From Amanita rubescens (lineage: Eukaryota > Basidiomycota > Agaricomycetes > Agaricales > Amanitaceae), in NCBI GenBank assembly GCA_015039365.1, contig WION01000516.1:1-37886 (forward strand): a stretch of 37,886 nt of DNA. The letters are read 5' to 3'. The position numbers and the translations under genes were made by a program. Position 1 is the first letter of the stretch. Each line of letters starts with the position of its first letter. Positions 21,516-32,000 of this stretch are shown piece after piece. The notes below the pieces were generated by a model. That model saw only the letters and a list, made by a program, of their open reading frames with translations, was not told where the DNA came from and did no database searches.

Positions 21516-22390
21516 GGTAGTAAGAGTTTGAGCGCTCAAAGCGGTGCTGCAGGCACGAGCCGAATTTGAGCAGAGTTGGCACTTTCCATACCAGTGGGAA
21601 CGACCTTTGCTCAGCACTGCCGCTTCATATTCGGTTCTTTGCGCTATCGAGGAGCACGCATTGGGTCGTTTTCGTTTGGCCGGTTCGTTGGCGCGTCACA
21701 TACTAGTACTACACTTCAATGTAAAGCTTCGGTGTTTCGGCCCGGTCTACGAACGGCTCTGACTTTGGGCGGAGTCGGTAGGTTCCACAACAAGCGAGAT
21801 GACAACTTGAAGCTGGGGAATGACCTCTGCTCATTCGTTGGAACACGTCGGGGTGTCAGATAGATGTGGCAGAGGCTTGGGGCTTCTGCTGGTCGTCAGG
21901 GGCGCGAAACATGTTGCGATCTCAGATCACATGCGTAGAATTGTAGGGTGGATAGCGTTCACTCAAGTTTTCGGAGTCAGAGAAACACCGGTAGCCTCAG
22001 CGATACCTAAAACATGCGGGCAGCCACATGAAGGGGCGGTAAGAGCCTCAGCAACCCAAGACGAGCCGCCAGTGAGTAGTCCAGGGCTACAGGATGACAT
22101 CAAGGCTACTAGTACAGCGGCACTGGCGGCAAACGGGCCACATAACGTTGAAACTTGAAACGGCAAGTAGTACTGCATCAACCGCCCTTCCTGTCATCGA
22201 TTCGCCTCCCATGCAAAAGCTGGGCCCGCTGCCACTTCCGACATTTGCGAAGGAGCCGCTCAATGAAACTACGCCACGTATACTAGTGGCTGTGCAATCC
22301 ATTGGCTCGCGCTCCACGAAGCAGAAGTATTAGTAACAAGTTAAGCCGTTTCATTGACCGCCGATACTACTGACACGAAACACAAAAGTA
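21516..22390. other. intergenic, possible 5' exons of a plus-strand gene
   Basis: The region starts with the 5' flank of copy C. Between about 21960 and 22330 on the plus strand the frames are Ser/Thr/Ala/Pro-rich (for example VIDSPPMQKLGPLPLPTFAK) and could be upstream exons of the small gene at 22488-22857, but I found no intron pair that keeps the frame. No other feature was recognised. Confidence 0.35.
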
Positions 22391-22487
22391 GGTATTACTA
22401 CAAGTCACTGCAAATTCGACGCCCAAGCCAGCTCAGCCTCATGATCCCGAAACCGTGATTCAGACCTCCACCACGGCTACAAGGACC

Positions 22488-22857
22488 ATGGACCCCGATG
22501 GCTTGCTATCCCCAATCGATGGTCCTTTCTCGAACATCTCAGGTGGATCCCAGCAAGAAGTGCAGCCGGATACTCAGCCATGGGGAGGAAAATGGTCCCC
22601 ATCAACTCTACGGTGAGCCATACGTTATAACAAGCTCTGTAATATTTATTTGTGTATTTATGCAGCAACCTGTGCATCAAGAACCCTAACGGAATACGGG
22701 AACAATTTGGTACTTACTGGAAGTCTATCGAAGGAACGGCGGAACATACGGTACGTCTCCACATCGTCAAATCATACTTCTGATGACTTGCTATTTCTAG
22801 CGCTTCATCCACGAATCTAATGCACGGGCACTGAAGACGAAGAAACAGTGTGCATAG
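22488..22857 (+). CDS. small three-exon hypothetical protein
   Basis: Exons 22488-22612, 22666-22750 and 22801-22857 join in phase through GT-AG introns of 53 and 50 nt and end in TAG, giving at least 88 residues. The N-terminal half is Ser/Pro/Gly-rich and disordered-looking. The C-terminal half is compact and aromatic (REQFGTYWKSIEGTAEHTRF, then ALKTKK), suggesting a small helical domain. The frame is also open upstream of the ATG to about 22392, so this may be the 3' part of a longer gene. The family is not recognised with confidence. It lies on the opposite strand to the surrounding kinase-like genes. Confidence 0.5.
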
Positions 22858-23833
22858 GATTGGATACAGTATGGCTGGCTAGAGCTATGATTCACGACAT
22901 GACACGATGCAGCACGACTGGGCACGACTGTGACCTACCAGCATTTAGAATTACATTACATTTCACCATTTTCTAATTTAGGCTGTCTCGTGAATCATCT
23001 GAAATCGTGTCATATGATTATCTAGGCCTGTCTGGACAGCTATGGTGGGCCCAACATGTCGTGCTAGAACATTGGAGAACTGGGGAAATATAGGAAGGCT
23101 CGGCTAACACGATCCTACGGGATGCAACACGTTCTCGATATATAAAAAATCTAGCTATTCTATTTCTTCGTTTGACATCTAGCGGAGTCGCGTTGTTTGA
23201 TGGAAACAAGATTTGGCGCTATCTGAGACCGTACCCCACGACGGACTTTCCACTGGGAGCTTGAAGCTTAAGTTTAAGGAGTCGGAATATGCACTTGACC
23301 ATGTTATTGTTTGGCGTGGCCGCCCAGCTAACGGAGGTGCGCAGCGAGTAAGTGTCAAGTTTTAGAATAATTTAGTCTGCGCACCATGTATTGTCCTCCT
23401 GCCAGTTAGTCCTTGGATTGATTTGCGCGCACGGAGTGAGGCTTGGACTTGCGTGCTGTCTGGACGATTTTCCTAGTCTAGCGATTCATTTTAGCACCTC
23501 AAGCTAAACGGCTTAGGTAAAGGAAAATATCCTTACGTCGTATGTTTGAGAAGGCTGTAGCGTGTCGAAGGGTATCGATTCATGAAGCTGGCAAGGCATC
23601 GACGTATTGGACTCTGACGTTGACGTCGGTATTTCTTGCGGCATCTGGTGGGGCGATGTGTTCTGAATGGAGATCGTGCGGATAAAACATTCCGCCGGCG
23701 TGTCTGAGAAAATAACGGGATCGTGGCCCTATGCAGCCCATTTTAGCATCCTGAGATAATAAGTTACTGTCATCAAGGACGAAACGCTCACGAAATATAA
23801 TACGGGCGCGGACGGTGGGACCATCTAATTACA
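22858..23833. other. intergenic, no gene supported
   Basis: No coding signal was recognised. The first 170 bases contain short inverted motifs (GATTCACGA near 22889 and TCGTGAATC near 22989; ATGACACGAT near 22899 and ATCGTGTCAT near 23005) that could fold or be remnants of a small mobile element. The rest is unremarkable. Confidence 0.4.
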
Positions 23834-25286
23834 TTAGTTGCGTATTGGTATCTGAAAGAAAATACTCACTGATGGTTCGGGGACGTCGACAACCGATGAG
23901 GCGCGAGACGACACAGCCATCAAGCGTTCCATGACATTTTTCATTCTCGGTCGTTTCGAAGGTTTCTTCACCCAGCACTGCTGAATCAATGCCCACGTCT
24001 TATTACTCAAAGTTGGGCTATCGCGTCGTTGTGGACGTTGACCTCGAAGGAGGGCCACAATGATTTGTAGTCCTTGTTTGTCAGCAAAAGGCATCCTAGC
24101 ATAATAGATCTAGCCCATTCAGCAAGGAGATCCGCACTTTTATCACAACTCACTTCATAACAAAGGCATCCAAATGCATAAACGTCTGACATTTGCGTTC
24201 TTCCAGCCGAGGCGTCGTCGAGGTACTCCAATAACTCTGGTGCTGCAAAGTTGAGATGTAGCGCTCCTGATCGGGTATTCGTGGCTTCTGAGAGCCGGGT
24301 TAATCCAAAGTCAGCGATTTGAACATGAAATTTGTTATTCAAGAGGACGTTCTCCTGAAGATAAGAGTCACCATGTAGCATGGCGCGCTTCAGTTAACTG
24401 GGAATAATACCCCGCGAAGATCTCCATGAACTACGCCCTCTGAATGAATGTATTCCAACCCTCTCGCAACTTCGAGTAACTTCCGTCAGGATGAGTATTC
24501 GACGGAAACTGGAAGGAAGTAAAAGTAAGACCTACCCGATCTTCTATCTCGGCTATCGACGGGTTCACCTGCTTCCGCCAGCGGGATAAAGTCCCATTCT
24601 TCATATACGGCGAGACGAGGAATAATTGTGGTTCCGTTCCGCCTTTGATTTCATGGATTCCTAAAAATGGTAGTACAAATTTATGCTTGAGGGATCGCCA
24701 CATTAGCGCCTCTCTGCAGAAAGCCTTTTGGGAGCGGAATCGATAATCATGTCATGGGAACAACATGAAGGGACGTACAACCTGGTTCTCAGACCTGTAC
24801 AATACTTTTAGCGCAACTACTGCCCCCCGCAGTTCTCCCTTGAAAACGCGTCCGAATCCACCACTGCCGATGTAATCGCGTCCTGCTGGCATGGTGACTC
24901 CCGTCACAATTAAGGATGGCGGTATGATGGAAATATTTGAGATAATTTTGAGCATAAGCCGCCGCGCTCGGAGGCTAATGTCCGGCCTGGCATCGCGATG
25001 CGAAAAGCGGCGATCACGAAGAAAGTTAAGTATGAAGTCGATCAGATTCTTCACGTCTGAAGTCTTCGTTAGCCCCTTTGCATCACAGCAGTAGTCCTCC
25101 TTGGATAACAATTTGTGTAGAAGATCGATAGTCGTCGCATTTAGGAAGGATGTGACGGAAGATGATCCAGGCTACGGGCTCTCTATTGGAGTATACTTTA
25201 TGCTTTGAAATGACGCGCACCTCCTTGCTGTTGAGTATAGAAAGTAAGGATGAGAGGGGGTCGCTGCCGCCGAGACTACGCTGCAT
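23834..25286 (-). CDS. TKL-type protein kinase, apparently complete catalytic domain
   Basis: Exons on the minus strand join in phase. One of about 25140-24780 carries the glycine loop (GSGGFGRVFKG) and the ATP-binding lysine (VALKVL). About 24720-24540 carries the alphaC region and hinge (FCREALMWRSLKHKFVLPFLGI, then LFLVSPYMKNGTL). About 24480-24411 ends with the catalytic loop HGDLRG. 24354-24154 starts ENVLL and carries DFG, APE (AAPELL) and SDVYAFGCL. 24109 to about 23860 carries the C-lobe (WALIQQCWVKKPSKRPRM). Introns at 24410-24355 (56 nt) and 24153-24110 (44 nt) are clear. All core catalytic residues are present, so it should phosphorylate Ser/Thr or Tyr. HGDLRGEN in place of HRDLKxxN is typical of fungal TKL kinases. 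The N-terminal ~90 residues are helical. The exact start, possibly as far up as 25286, is uncertain. Two decayed relatives lie directly upstream. Confidence 0.8.
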
Positions 25287-25849
25287 GTGAATGTCTTGAG
25301 GCTTGGAGTTATAGTAGTTGTGAAGAACGTTTTCAGCGCTTCGCCGTGTGAATGGTGGCTGTAGGGCATGCCATACTGGTAAACCTAACCCTAACGCCAG
25401 TAGGAATCCCTGGCTGCCCCTTCACCTCTCAGCATGCTCCTGGCTAGCCAGCCCCATCTCCTCCCACCAAAACTGACACGTTTGAAATCAAAAAGGAAAC
25501 GCGACCGTGAATGGCCAGCGTGCGGTCTCCGGTGAGTGGTGATGGTCTTTGGCATCGTTCTGGACTGGTCGACGGCATGTGTTACATTGCGATTGACGCG
25601 TAGGCCTCAGTACTGAGTTGATCTATCCGTCGAAATGCCATATCGATGCCAGCGTTTATAGACAAATACCAGTTTCGATGAGTCTGAAGCCTACCGATTA
25701 TGCTCAATTTATGAATTTAATGCACATATTGCGTTCCTTCACATGTTGACATGAAGGCAGCCCTTGAGCAAAATACACTTCCCCGGGGAGTTACGGTCTG
25801 CTTTATCAGAAGAAAATAAGATGAATTGAATATTTATCATACATAAACA
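25287..25849. other. intergenic, no gene supported
   Basis: Probable promoter of the intact kinase and 3' flank of the decayed kinase upstream of it. Apart from the short telomere-like motif nothing was recognised. Confidence 0.4.
25384..25395 (+). repeat. two telomere-like CCCTAA units
   Basis: The sequence CCTAACCCTAAC equals two units of the fungal telomere repeat (TTAGGG on the other strand). Two units can easily occur by chance in 38 kb; it is noted because it lies at the 5' edge of the intact kinase, between it and the decayed copies. Confidence 0.2.
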
Positions 25850-26545
25850 TCGGACTCATGTCTTCAGAGTTTCCGCAACATCTTTCATTCTTGGCCGTTT
25901 CGATGGTTGCTCTTCCCAGCAACGCCGAATCAGGTCCCACGTCCACCATGAATAACGAGACACAAGATCTGCATCGTTGGTATACTGAAAAAGGGCCTTT
26001 TATTGTAATGGATCTATGAAATTCAGCAAAAGTGTGACACGGCATGTTTACTATAACTCACTTCATCATACAGACATCCGAAAGCATAGACGTCTGACAT
26101 TTGCGTTGTGGCCAGAGCAGGGACATCATACTTGGAGATTTCGAATAATTCTGGTGCAGTAAATTCGAGATGCGCCCCTCCTGATCCGGTAACCGTAGCT
26201 CCAGCAGGTTGGGTCGATGCAAAGCTAGCAATTTGAACATGGAGATTGGCATCTAGGAAGACGTTGGTCTAAACAAATTATCAGAATTTCAAAAAAAGCC
26301 ATTGTTTACAGAGAAACAAGGAACAATTGCGACGTTAACTCGCCTATATAAATTCCTAAAAATGGGGGCACAAATTTGTGCTTCAGAAAGTACCACATCA
26401 ACGCTTCCAGACAAGTTAAGGACTGCGGGAAATGAGATCAAGTATGAGGTCATAACAACAATAAAGGAACTCACGACGTCAGCGCGACTGCTGAGCCTCG
26501 GAGTTCGCCCTTAAAAACAAGCCCAACTTGGTCGCTTCGACGGTT
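25850..26545 (-). pseudogene. decayed TKL kinase with internal deletion
   Basis: Kinase fragments follow each other on the minus strand. About 26540-26480 gives VFKGELRGSAVALT (end of the glycine loop and the beta3 strand, where the ATP-binding lysine position reads T). About 26446-26350 gives LEALMWYFLKHKFVPPFLGIY. Then, after only about 80 nt, 26265-26065 gives NVFLDANLHVQIASF to MSDVYAFGCLYDE. About 25990-25860 gives the C-lobe DLIRRCWEEQPSKRPRMKDV. The hinge and HxD catalytic loop are missing, and DFG has become SFA. It cannot be an active kinase. Compared with its intact neighbour it has lost roughly one exon and carries several substitutions at catalytic sites. Confidence 0.7.
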
Positions 26546-27564
26546 CCCTCGCCCAGCACCGTTGAATTACCCACCATGCCTCATCACTAAAGGGTGGCTC
26601 AGCTAATCGAGGTGGACGTTTATCTCGAAAGATGAGAGCCATGATCTGTATTTCCTGTTTCCCGGCGAAAGGTATACTGTCGTAATGAACCTATGAAAGT
26701 CAGAAAGAAGAATCAGAATGATCGTTATGACTTGCTTCATAATAAAGACATCCGAATGAGTAGACGTCTGACATCTGTGTTCTAGGAGGAATGTCGTCGG
26801 ACTCGTCGTCGTCCGAATCTTCTGAGACTCCAAATAATTCCGGGGCTGCAAAGTTTAGATGCCGGGCGTCAGACCGGGTACTCGTAGCACCCGAGAGTCG
26901 GGTTAATCCAAAATCGGCAATTTGAACATGAAGGTTAGAATCTAGGAGGACATTTTCCTGGAGGGTGGTCAGTATTCTGAGATAGGGCATTTCGGGTAAG
27001 GTACCCCACATAGATCGCCGTAGACTATGCCTTCAGAATGAATGTATTCGATTCCCTGGGCAACTTCCAATACCTTTAGGAAAAGGTGTGAACGTCTATA
27101 GTGAGCTGAAGATAGAAAAGCCATACACGATGTTCTATCTCGGATTTACTTTGTTTCTCCATTGCGCAAGAGTGCCGTTTGCCATGTAGGGAGAGATGAG
27201 GAAGAGTTGTGATTCCTTTCCATCTTCGAATTCGTAGATTCCTAAAAATGGCAGAACGAACTTATGCTTCAGGGATCCCCACATCAGCGCCTCTCGACAG
27301 AAGGCCGCTAAAACAAAAGTCAATATTGATGTTATAAGCATGACATGAAGGACATACCGTGTTGCTATCGGACTCGTTGACTATAGACATCTGCGACGAG
27401 AGGACATCGCTGTTGGGAGCATGCTGCATCTTCTGGATATTCTTCCGTTGGGCAGCTACTGCTTCGATTCGGCTTGACGAAGTCGGACGGCGTGATGTGA
27501 TCCTGAGCCTCAAAGATTTCTTAACCGTGCAGATGACAGTCCAACTGAGGGTTGCCAATGCCAT
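26546..27564 (-). pseudogene. degenerate TKL kinase lacking the glycine loop
   Basis: From 27310 downward the minus strand reads FCREALMWGSLKHKFVLPFLGIYEF, a hinge (LFLISPYMANGTL), a catalytic loop degraded to VYGDLCG (His of HxD to Tyr, Arg to Cys) near 27010, then 26957-26750 with ENVLL, an intact DFG, APE and SDVYSFGCLYYE. A C-lobe follows (about 26690-26540), ending at CWARE where it runs into the next, even more decayed copy. The region upstream of 27310 (to 27564) encodes an unrelated basic stretch instead of the glycine loop and lysine. The insert in the activation segment is unusually acidic (SEDSDDDESDD). Most likely a pseudogene or pseudokinase. Confidence 0.65.
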
Positions 27565-28385
27565 ATGGACTGAACGCCAAGTTCAAGATTCAGTGACAGA
27601 TGATGTAAGCGGCTGCCAAGTTTGAAGTAGCGTACGTCTCATTCCGGCCCGGTCCGGCTAGGTCTTGCAACGCGCCCCGCGTACTCTTTTTCAATATACC
27701 ATCCTTCAATATTTCCTCAGGGATTTCAACTACGATGTCACACTTTCAAGGGTTCACTTTCATTTTTGAGTAACAGGGCCATCATGTCTAATCGGCTAAG
27801 GGGTTAACTTATGTGTGGAGTGGACGGTGCTGGCCCAATTTCGGAATCTTGTGCGCATCCAAGTTTTGTCCCATTTATCTATATCTCATTTGCATCCCAC
27901 CCGCAGCCAGCGGGGGACATTGGCACGAACAGGCACGTGAATATAGTGGTACGAAGTAATCGGCACGGTGAAAGACCCTACCAGCCTTGCGTGTTCCAAT
28001 TAAGCCCAGATCATGTCGACTCTTCGCGGCGATCCCTCGACTTCCATGTGTAGCCCCTCGCCTTTGGTGTGATCAAGAATTATATGGACAGTATTTCTTT
28101 GTTTCCTGCATTCTATCCTGTCTTGCTTCCCGCCCGACCCCGTTACTGCGTGACCGCGATAGATTTGGGCGATATTAACATGCTTCCCAGCTTTGATGAA
28201 CGAAAATTATGATTTGATTTCATCCGAGTCAAGTCGTGCCTTAACGTTGATAGCAAACCCTCTAGCTTAGCACCAAGATAAAAGGCATAACTCGTTCATT
28301 GAAGCTGCCAACCGGATAAGATTACAAAGATCAGGGTATCGCAAATCTAACATGAATATGCCTACAATCATCCATTCGAATGGCG
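27565..28385. other. intergenic, no gene supported
   Basis: Separates the kinase cluster from the second helical-bundle gene. Only short ORFs without motifs were seen. The last ~60 bases show similarity to the 3' flank of copy C (around 18420-18500), marking the edge of the duplicated unit. Confidence 0.45.
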
Positions 28386-31250
28386 CTAGGCGTCCATAAA
28401 ACGATCTAGCTCCTCAACATAATCACTAGGGTTCCACACGAATAACTCCCAAGGCGTTAAAGGCCCATTTTCATCTCCTATGATTTGCACCCAGTCGTCA
28501 GTCACAAAACTGAATCAGGATAAAAACGCGCACCATCCCATTCAAGTGAAGCAACGGGCAAATCCAAGAAATGACAAATTTCAGGCGAGTCCGGAGCAAA
28601 TCCAAAAAATTCATGAAAGATGCGCGGATCCTTATCAACCGCCGTGTTCCGCGCCCTAAAGAAAATTTTCGACCGACGAGGCTCGCCCAGTCCAAATACG
28701 AGCATGTCAGCTGGGCTGAGACGGTCCAACCCTTCTGAATCCTTTGCCCAGAACCATGGTATTTCAAACAAGTCATCTACATCCTGAAGGTCTTGAATAA
28801 ATAAATAGACTGCGTCTGGTGCTTGGGAGGACAATGACGTAGAAAAGGAGATATCGCACTCCACGAGTGTTACTAATCAGCGCATCTAGTTATTCTCGCT
28901 GCAGCTTGATTTGGTCTGCATACCTAGTGCCATTACGTGCTCCGGGGAACTCCTGCACTTTGATTTGATTTGGGACATGATTCTTTGGCTTTGCGCCAAC
29001 CACATCATGAGATACAGTGGGGAAGCCTCAAACTCCGAATGGCAGCTGATACTGATGTGGTCTCCTTCTGTAGAAGCGTTATGGTGTATCGTAAAACTTT
29101 AAAGAGGTCAATAGGCGATTCCAACAATCACGTTCAATCTGAACTTACCGTGTCCAAGAGGTATTCTCGACAGTTGTGTGAGACTTTTCAATGTTCGGTC
29201 CAATCGGAAACGAAAAACGCCATCCTTTCCATGTAAAGCGACATTCACGGTTAAAAGTGAGTCGTGCAGCTCTGAGATGTCTCGTTGGAGAGATCAATAT
29301 GAATGGAGTCTCTTGGATCACGGGGGAATAAAAACATTTGTTTACCATGACTATATAGTCGTAGATCGCGAGCAAACATGCTTTCTTGTCGACAAGATGA
29401 TGATCTGGTATAGTTCTGCGGGTTACTAATGCAGTCTTGATTGTTTTCACGTCACATAAGGAAAGCTTTGGAATTGAGTAACCTGTGTAGAACCCCGGTC
29501 TACGAGTAACGCGTGGGGCTTCCTGAGTGCAAAAGAAATCCATGTCATGGGGAATTGGATGCGGTTGATCGAGGAACGTACGATGGATACTTGTAAATGC
29601 TGAGAATCATCCACGTAGAGATGACAAGAGCAATTACTGAAAGAAATGTCGCCGGTAGGCAACGCGTAGACATCATAAAAATCGTCAATGAATTGACCCT
29701 CCTGTGTCATGAAATCGCACGGAGAGTCACGAAGCCCGTGTTCTTGCATCAGGTAGCAAAAAGCAGCCTTGAGGAAATTCAGGTCAAAATTTGCGCATGA
29801 TATGATACTAACCTGGCAATCCTCATACTGTACATTTTCGTATGTAGGTTATGACTGCTGATAAGTGACACAAGGACATACCATCTGAAAAAGTTGACAC
29901 CACTCGTCTCGCGATTCCAGATCCCAACCAATCGAATCGGCTTGATTCAAATCTTTAAGGTCTCCATACAAGTGTCAGACGCAAGTTGTCAAGAAGCGAT
30001 GATCATACCTCCATGGAATACCAGTGTAGGCACTTTGTTCGATGAACACACTCCGAAAAGTTGAAGAATATATGGATGTCTTGATGTATCAGTGAGAAAG
30101 GCAGGATCTCGGCTGACGAAACATTACCGAAAATTGTGTTCCAAATGCACCTTGACGTCCCCTTTGAAAGACTAATAACGATATGGTTATCAAAACGAAG
30201 CTTGCAATAGTACGCACTTGCAAAGCAGAACTTCCTTTGTACGTTCTAGCAGTCATGGTCTGATTTTGAATACGAACGGTGTATTCCTGCGGTACATCTC
30301 GTTCGTATCCGTCGCCCAGTAGGACGCTTCGATCTCTCTTCCATGGTACACTGATGGCTCGAAGATCACTATATTTAAGGACGTTGTACTGTTGCATGTT
30401 AATCGATATAAGCAATCCACACGACGATAGACGTACGTCCGAGAAATCAAGATCATCTATTCCGCTCGTCTGGTTGCGTTGAATATCCGCGGTTACATTC
30501 GTGTGGAAAATCTACAAATGACGTTGTTAGCGTCATGATATGGACTGGGAAAGTTCGGCATACATATTGGTTGCCATGAATCTCTGTGAAGGTTGATCCT
30601 GTAACTGTGATATCCCTAGAGTTTGAGAATATTCCGGTTGATGATGCCAATGCCTGCCATGTATTTTGTTAAGAAATTTACAGTAGATTTTCAATTATTG
30701 GCACCTGGAGATCGCTACGCAGGGACTTGAATCGGAATTGGTACGAAGATAGAACCGTTTGGTATGCTTTCGCTTTCGGAGAGCGCTTTTCAAATATATG
30801 CTCCATTTCGGATATAGTGCTGATTGTTTACCGTCAGCGAGCATGGATGCCCGGAGCGGTGAATATACTGACGAGAGGAATTCATCGCATACCACTTTAT
30901 ATTTCTCAGACACTGGTTTGTTCTCCCTTGCGTACCGAACAACCGACTCGATAAGGCTTCCGATCTCATTACTGATTACACAAAAGTCGTCCCTATTTTT
31001 TTCGATTCCCTTTCAAGAATGAGCTAGTGCATACACGCGCAGAACAACTTGTTCAACTGACTTGAAGCCGTTCCAGCATCCGGGTAAAAGTGTCCGCGAT
31101 ACCTTTGATAGATGGAACATGCTCAAGGTCATCAGCCATTGCGGCGCGTCTTGCAATGTCCAGAGCGCTCAAGACCCAATCTGATGGCGTATCTCGTTTG
31201 GCTCTCAGATTTGATAGTTTCCATGTGAAGCGAGAACGGCCTCCGCTCAT
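28386..31250 (-). CDS. helical-bundle/pseudokinase-like protein, copy D, about 16 exons
   Basis: The first twelve exons were checked for phase: 31250-31062, 31009-30873, 30819-30705, 30653-30564, 30511-30437, 30388-30218, 30171-30128, 30079-30009, 29961-29882, 29827-29813 (only 15 nt), 29767-29591 and 29522-29346. Later exons include about 29290-29151 and a C-terminal pair ending at 28534 and 28477-28386 (56-nt intron). In order the protein has a helical N-terminus (DWVLSALDIARRAAMADDLE, then NEIGSLIESVVRYAREN), a coil, a beta-prone motif (DITVTGSTFTEIHGNQY), a kinase N-lobe-like part (TVRIQNQTMTARTYKG, then HPYILQLFGVCSS and TLVFHG) without HRD or DFG, and a conserved C-terminal region. The N-terminus resembles the helical domains of fungal NLR- and MLKL-like proteins. 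This is a lineage-specific family; I infer a signalling or cell-death role but cannot prove it. No break was found in the checked exons. Confidence 0.7.
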
Positions 31251-31298
31251 GGTTTGTCGTCACGAAATACATGTTTACATTTATTTGTACGGACAGTC

Positions 31299-31944
31299 AT
31301 GTCTTCTGACGCTGCAATCAGCGCAATCTCAGATGCACTACGCAATCCAACCGTCTTCAATTTCGATCCACTCTTCAGACAGAACGCAGTGGTAGCCTTA
31401 AAAGGCCACGAACTCTTCTCTCTTTTGCAAATTTTCGCAAACGATGATTTATTGGAATTTCAAGCTTGGATGGAAAGTCATCCCGGTGTAGTCGAAAACT
31501 ACGGTACGTATGTCTACACGTTGTTAATACACACGGTATTCATCGTATTTGGGCAGATCTCGACAAGTCGCAGCTCGAGCGCAAAATTCGTCTTCTTTCA
31601 ATCTGTACTCTAGGATCCAAATACATCGGGAAAGACCTGCCCTATTCAAAAATATCCGAAAAGCTGCAAATAGACGTATCTCAAGTTGAGAGTTGGATTA
31701 TCGATGGTGCGTGTTGCGTCGACGCCGGTCTTTACGAGTCTGACCCTCCGTAGTTATAAGAACTGGTCTGTTATCGGGTAAGATGTCGCAAACGACTCAA
31801 TCCATACATGTTGTGAGATGTACATCGCGGGTATTTGAAAAGGAGCAATGGGAAGCGCTAGAAAAACGAGTATTGGCTTGGAGAACGAGTTTAGCTGGAG
31901 TTATGGAAGTTGTTGAAAGCGCTAAAAGAGTTGTTGTTGCTTAG
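31299..31944 (+). CDS. eIF3 subunit M, C-terminal part only
   Basis: Exons 31299-31503, 31557-31706 and 31754-31944 join in phase over introns of 53 and 47 nt. The protein matches the C-terminal half of eukaryotic initiation factor 3 subunit M, including its PCI domain: RNPTVFNFDPLF, KGHELFSLLQIF, LERKIRLLSI, IGKDLPYSKISEKLQ, SGKMSQTTQSIHVV and QWEALEKRVLAW. In eIF3m this part helps hold the eIF3 complex on the 40S ribosome. The usual protein is about 400-440 residues; only about 180 are present and the N-terminal half is absent. Similarity may begin slightly upstream at FVRTVMSSDA (about 31278). Only 48 nt separate its first ATG from the start of the divergent copy-D gene, so that insertion or rearrangement probably removed the 5' half. 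All visible frames are intact. Confidence 0.8.
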
Positions 31945-32000
31945 TTAAGTTAAACAGAAAATGCCGTAATTTAAATGCCGTAAAAATCAACACTCTCCCA

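Noticed and set aside
25384..25395. Chromosome-end or telomere-healing site
   Set aside because: Only two TTAGGG-type units are present, too few to distinguish from chance; recorded only as a weak repeat feature.
28970..29236. 88-codon plus-strand ORF
   Set aside because: It lies antisense to exons of the copy-D gene, which have in-phase splice sites and a paralogue.
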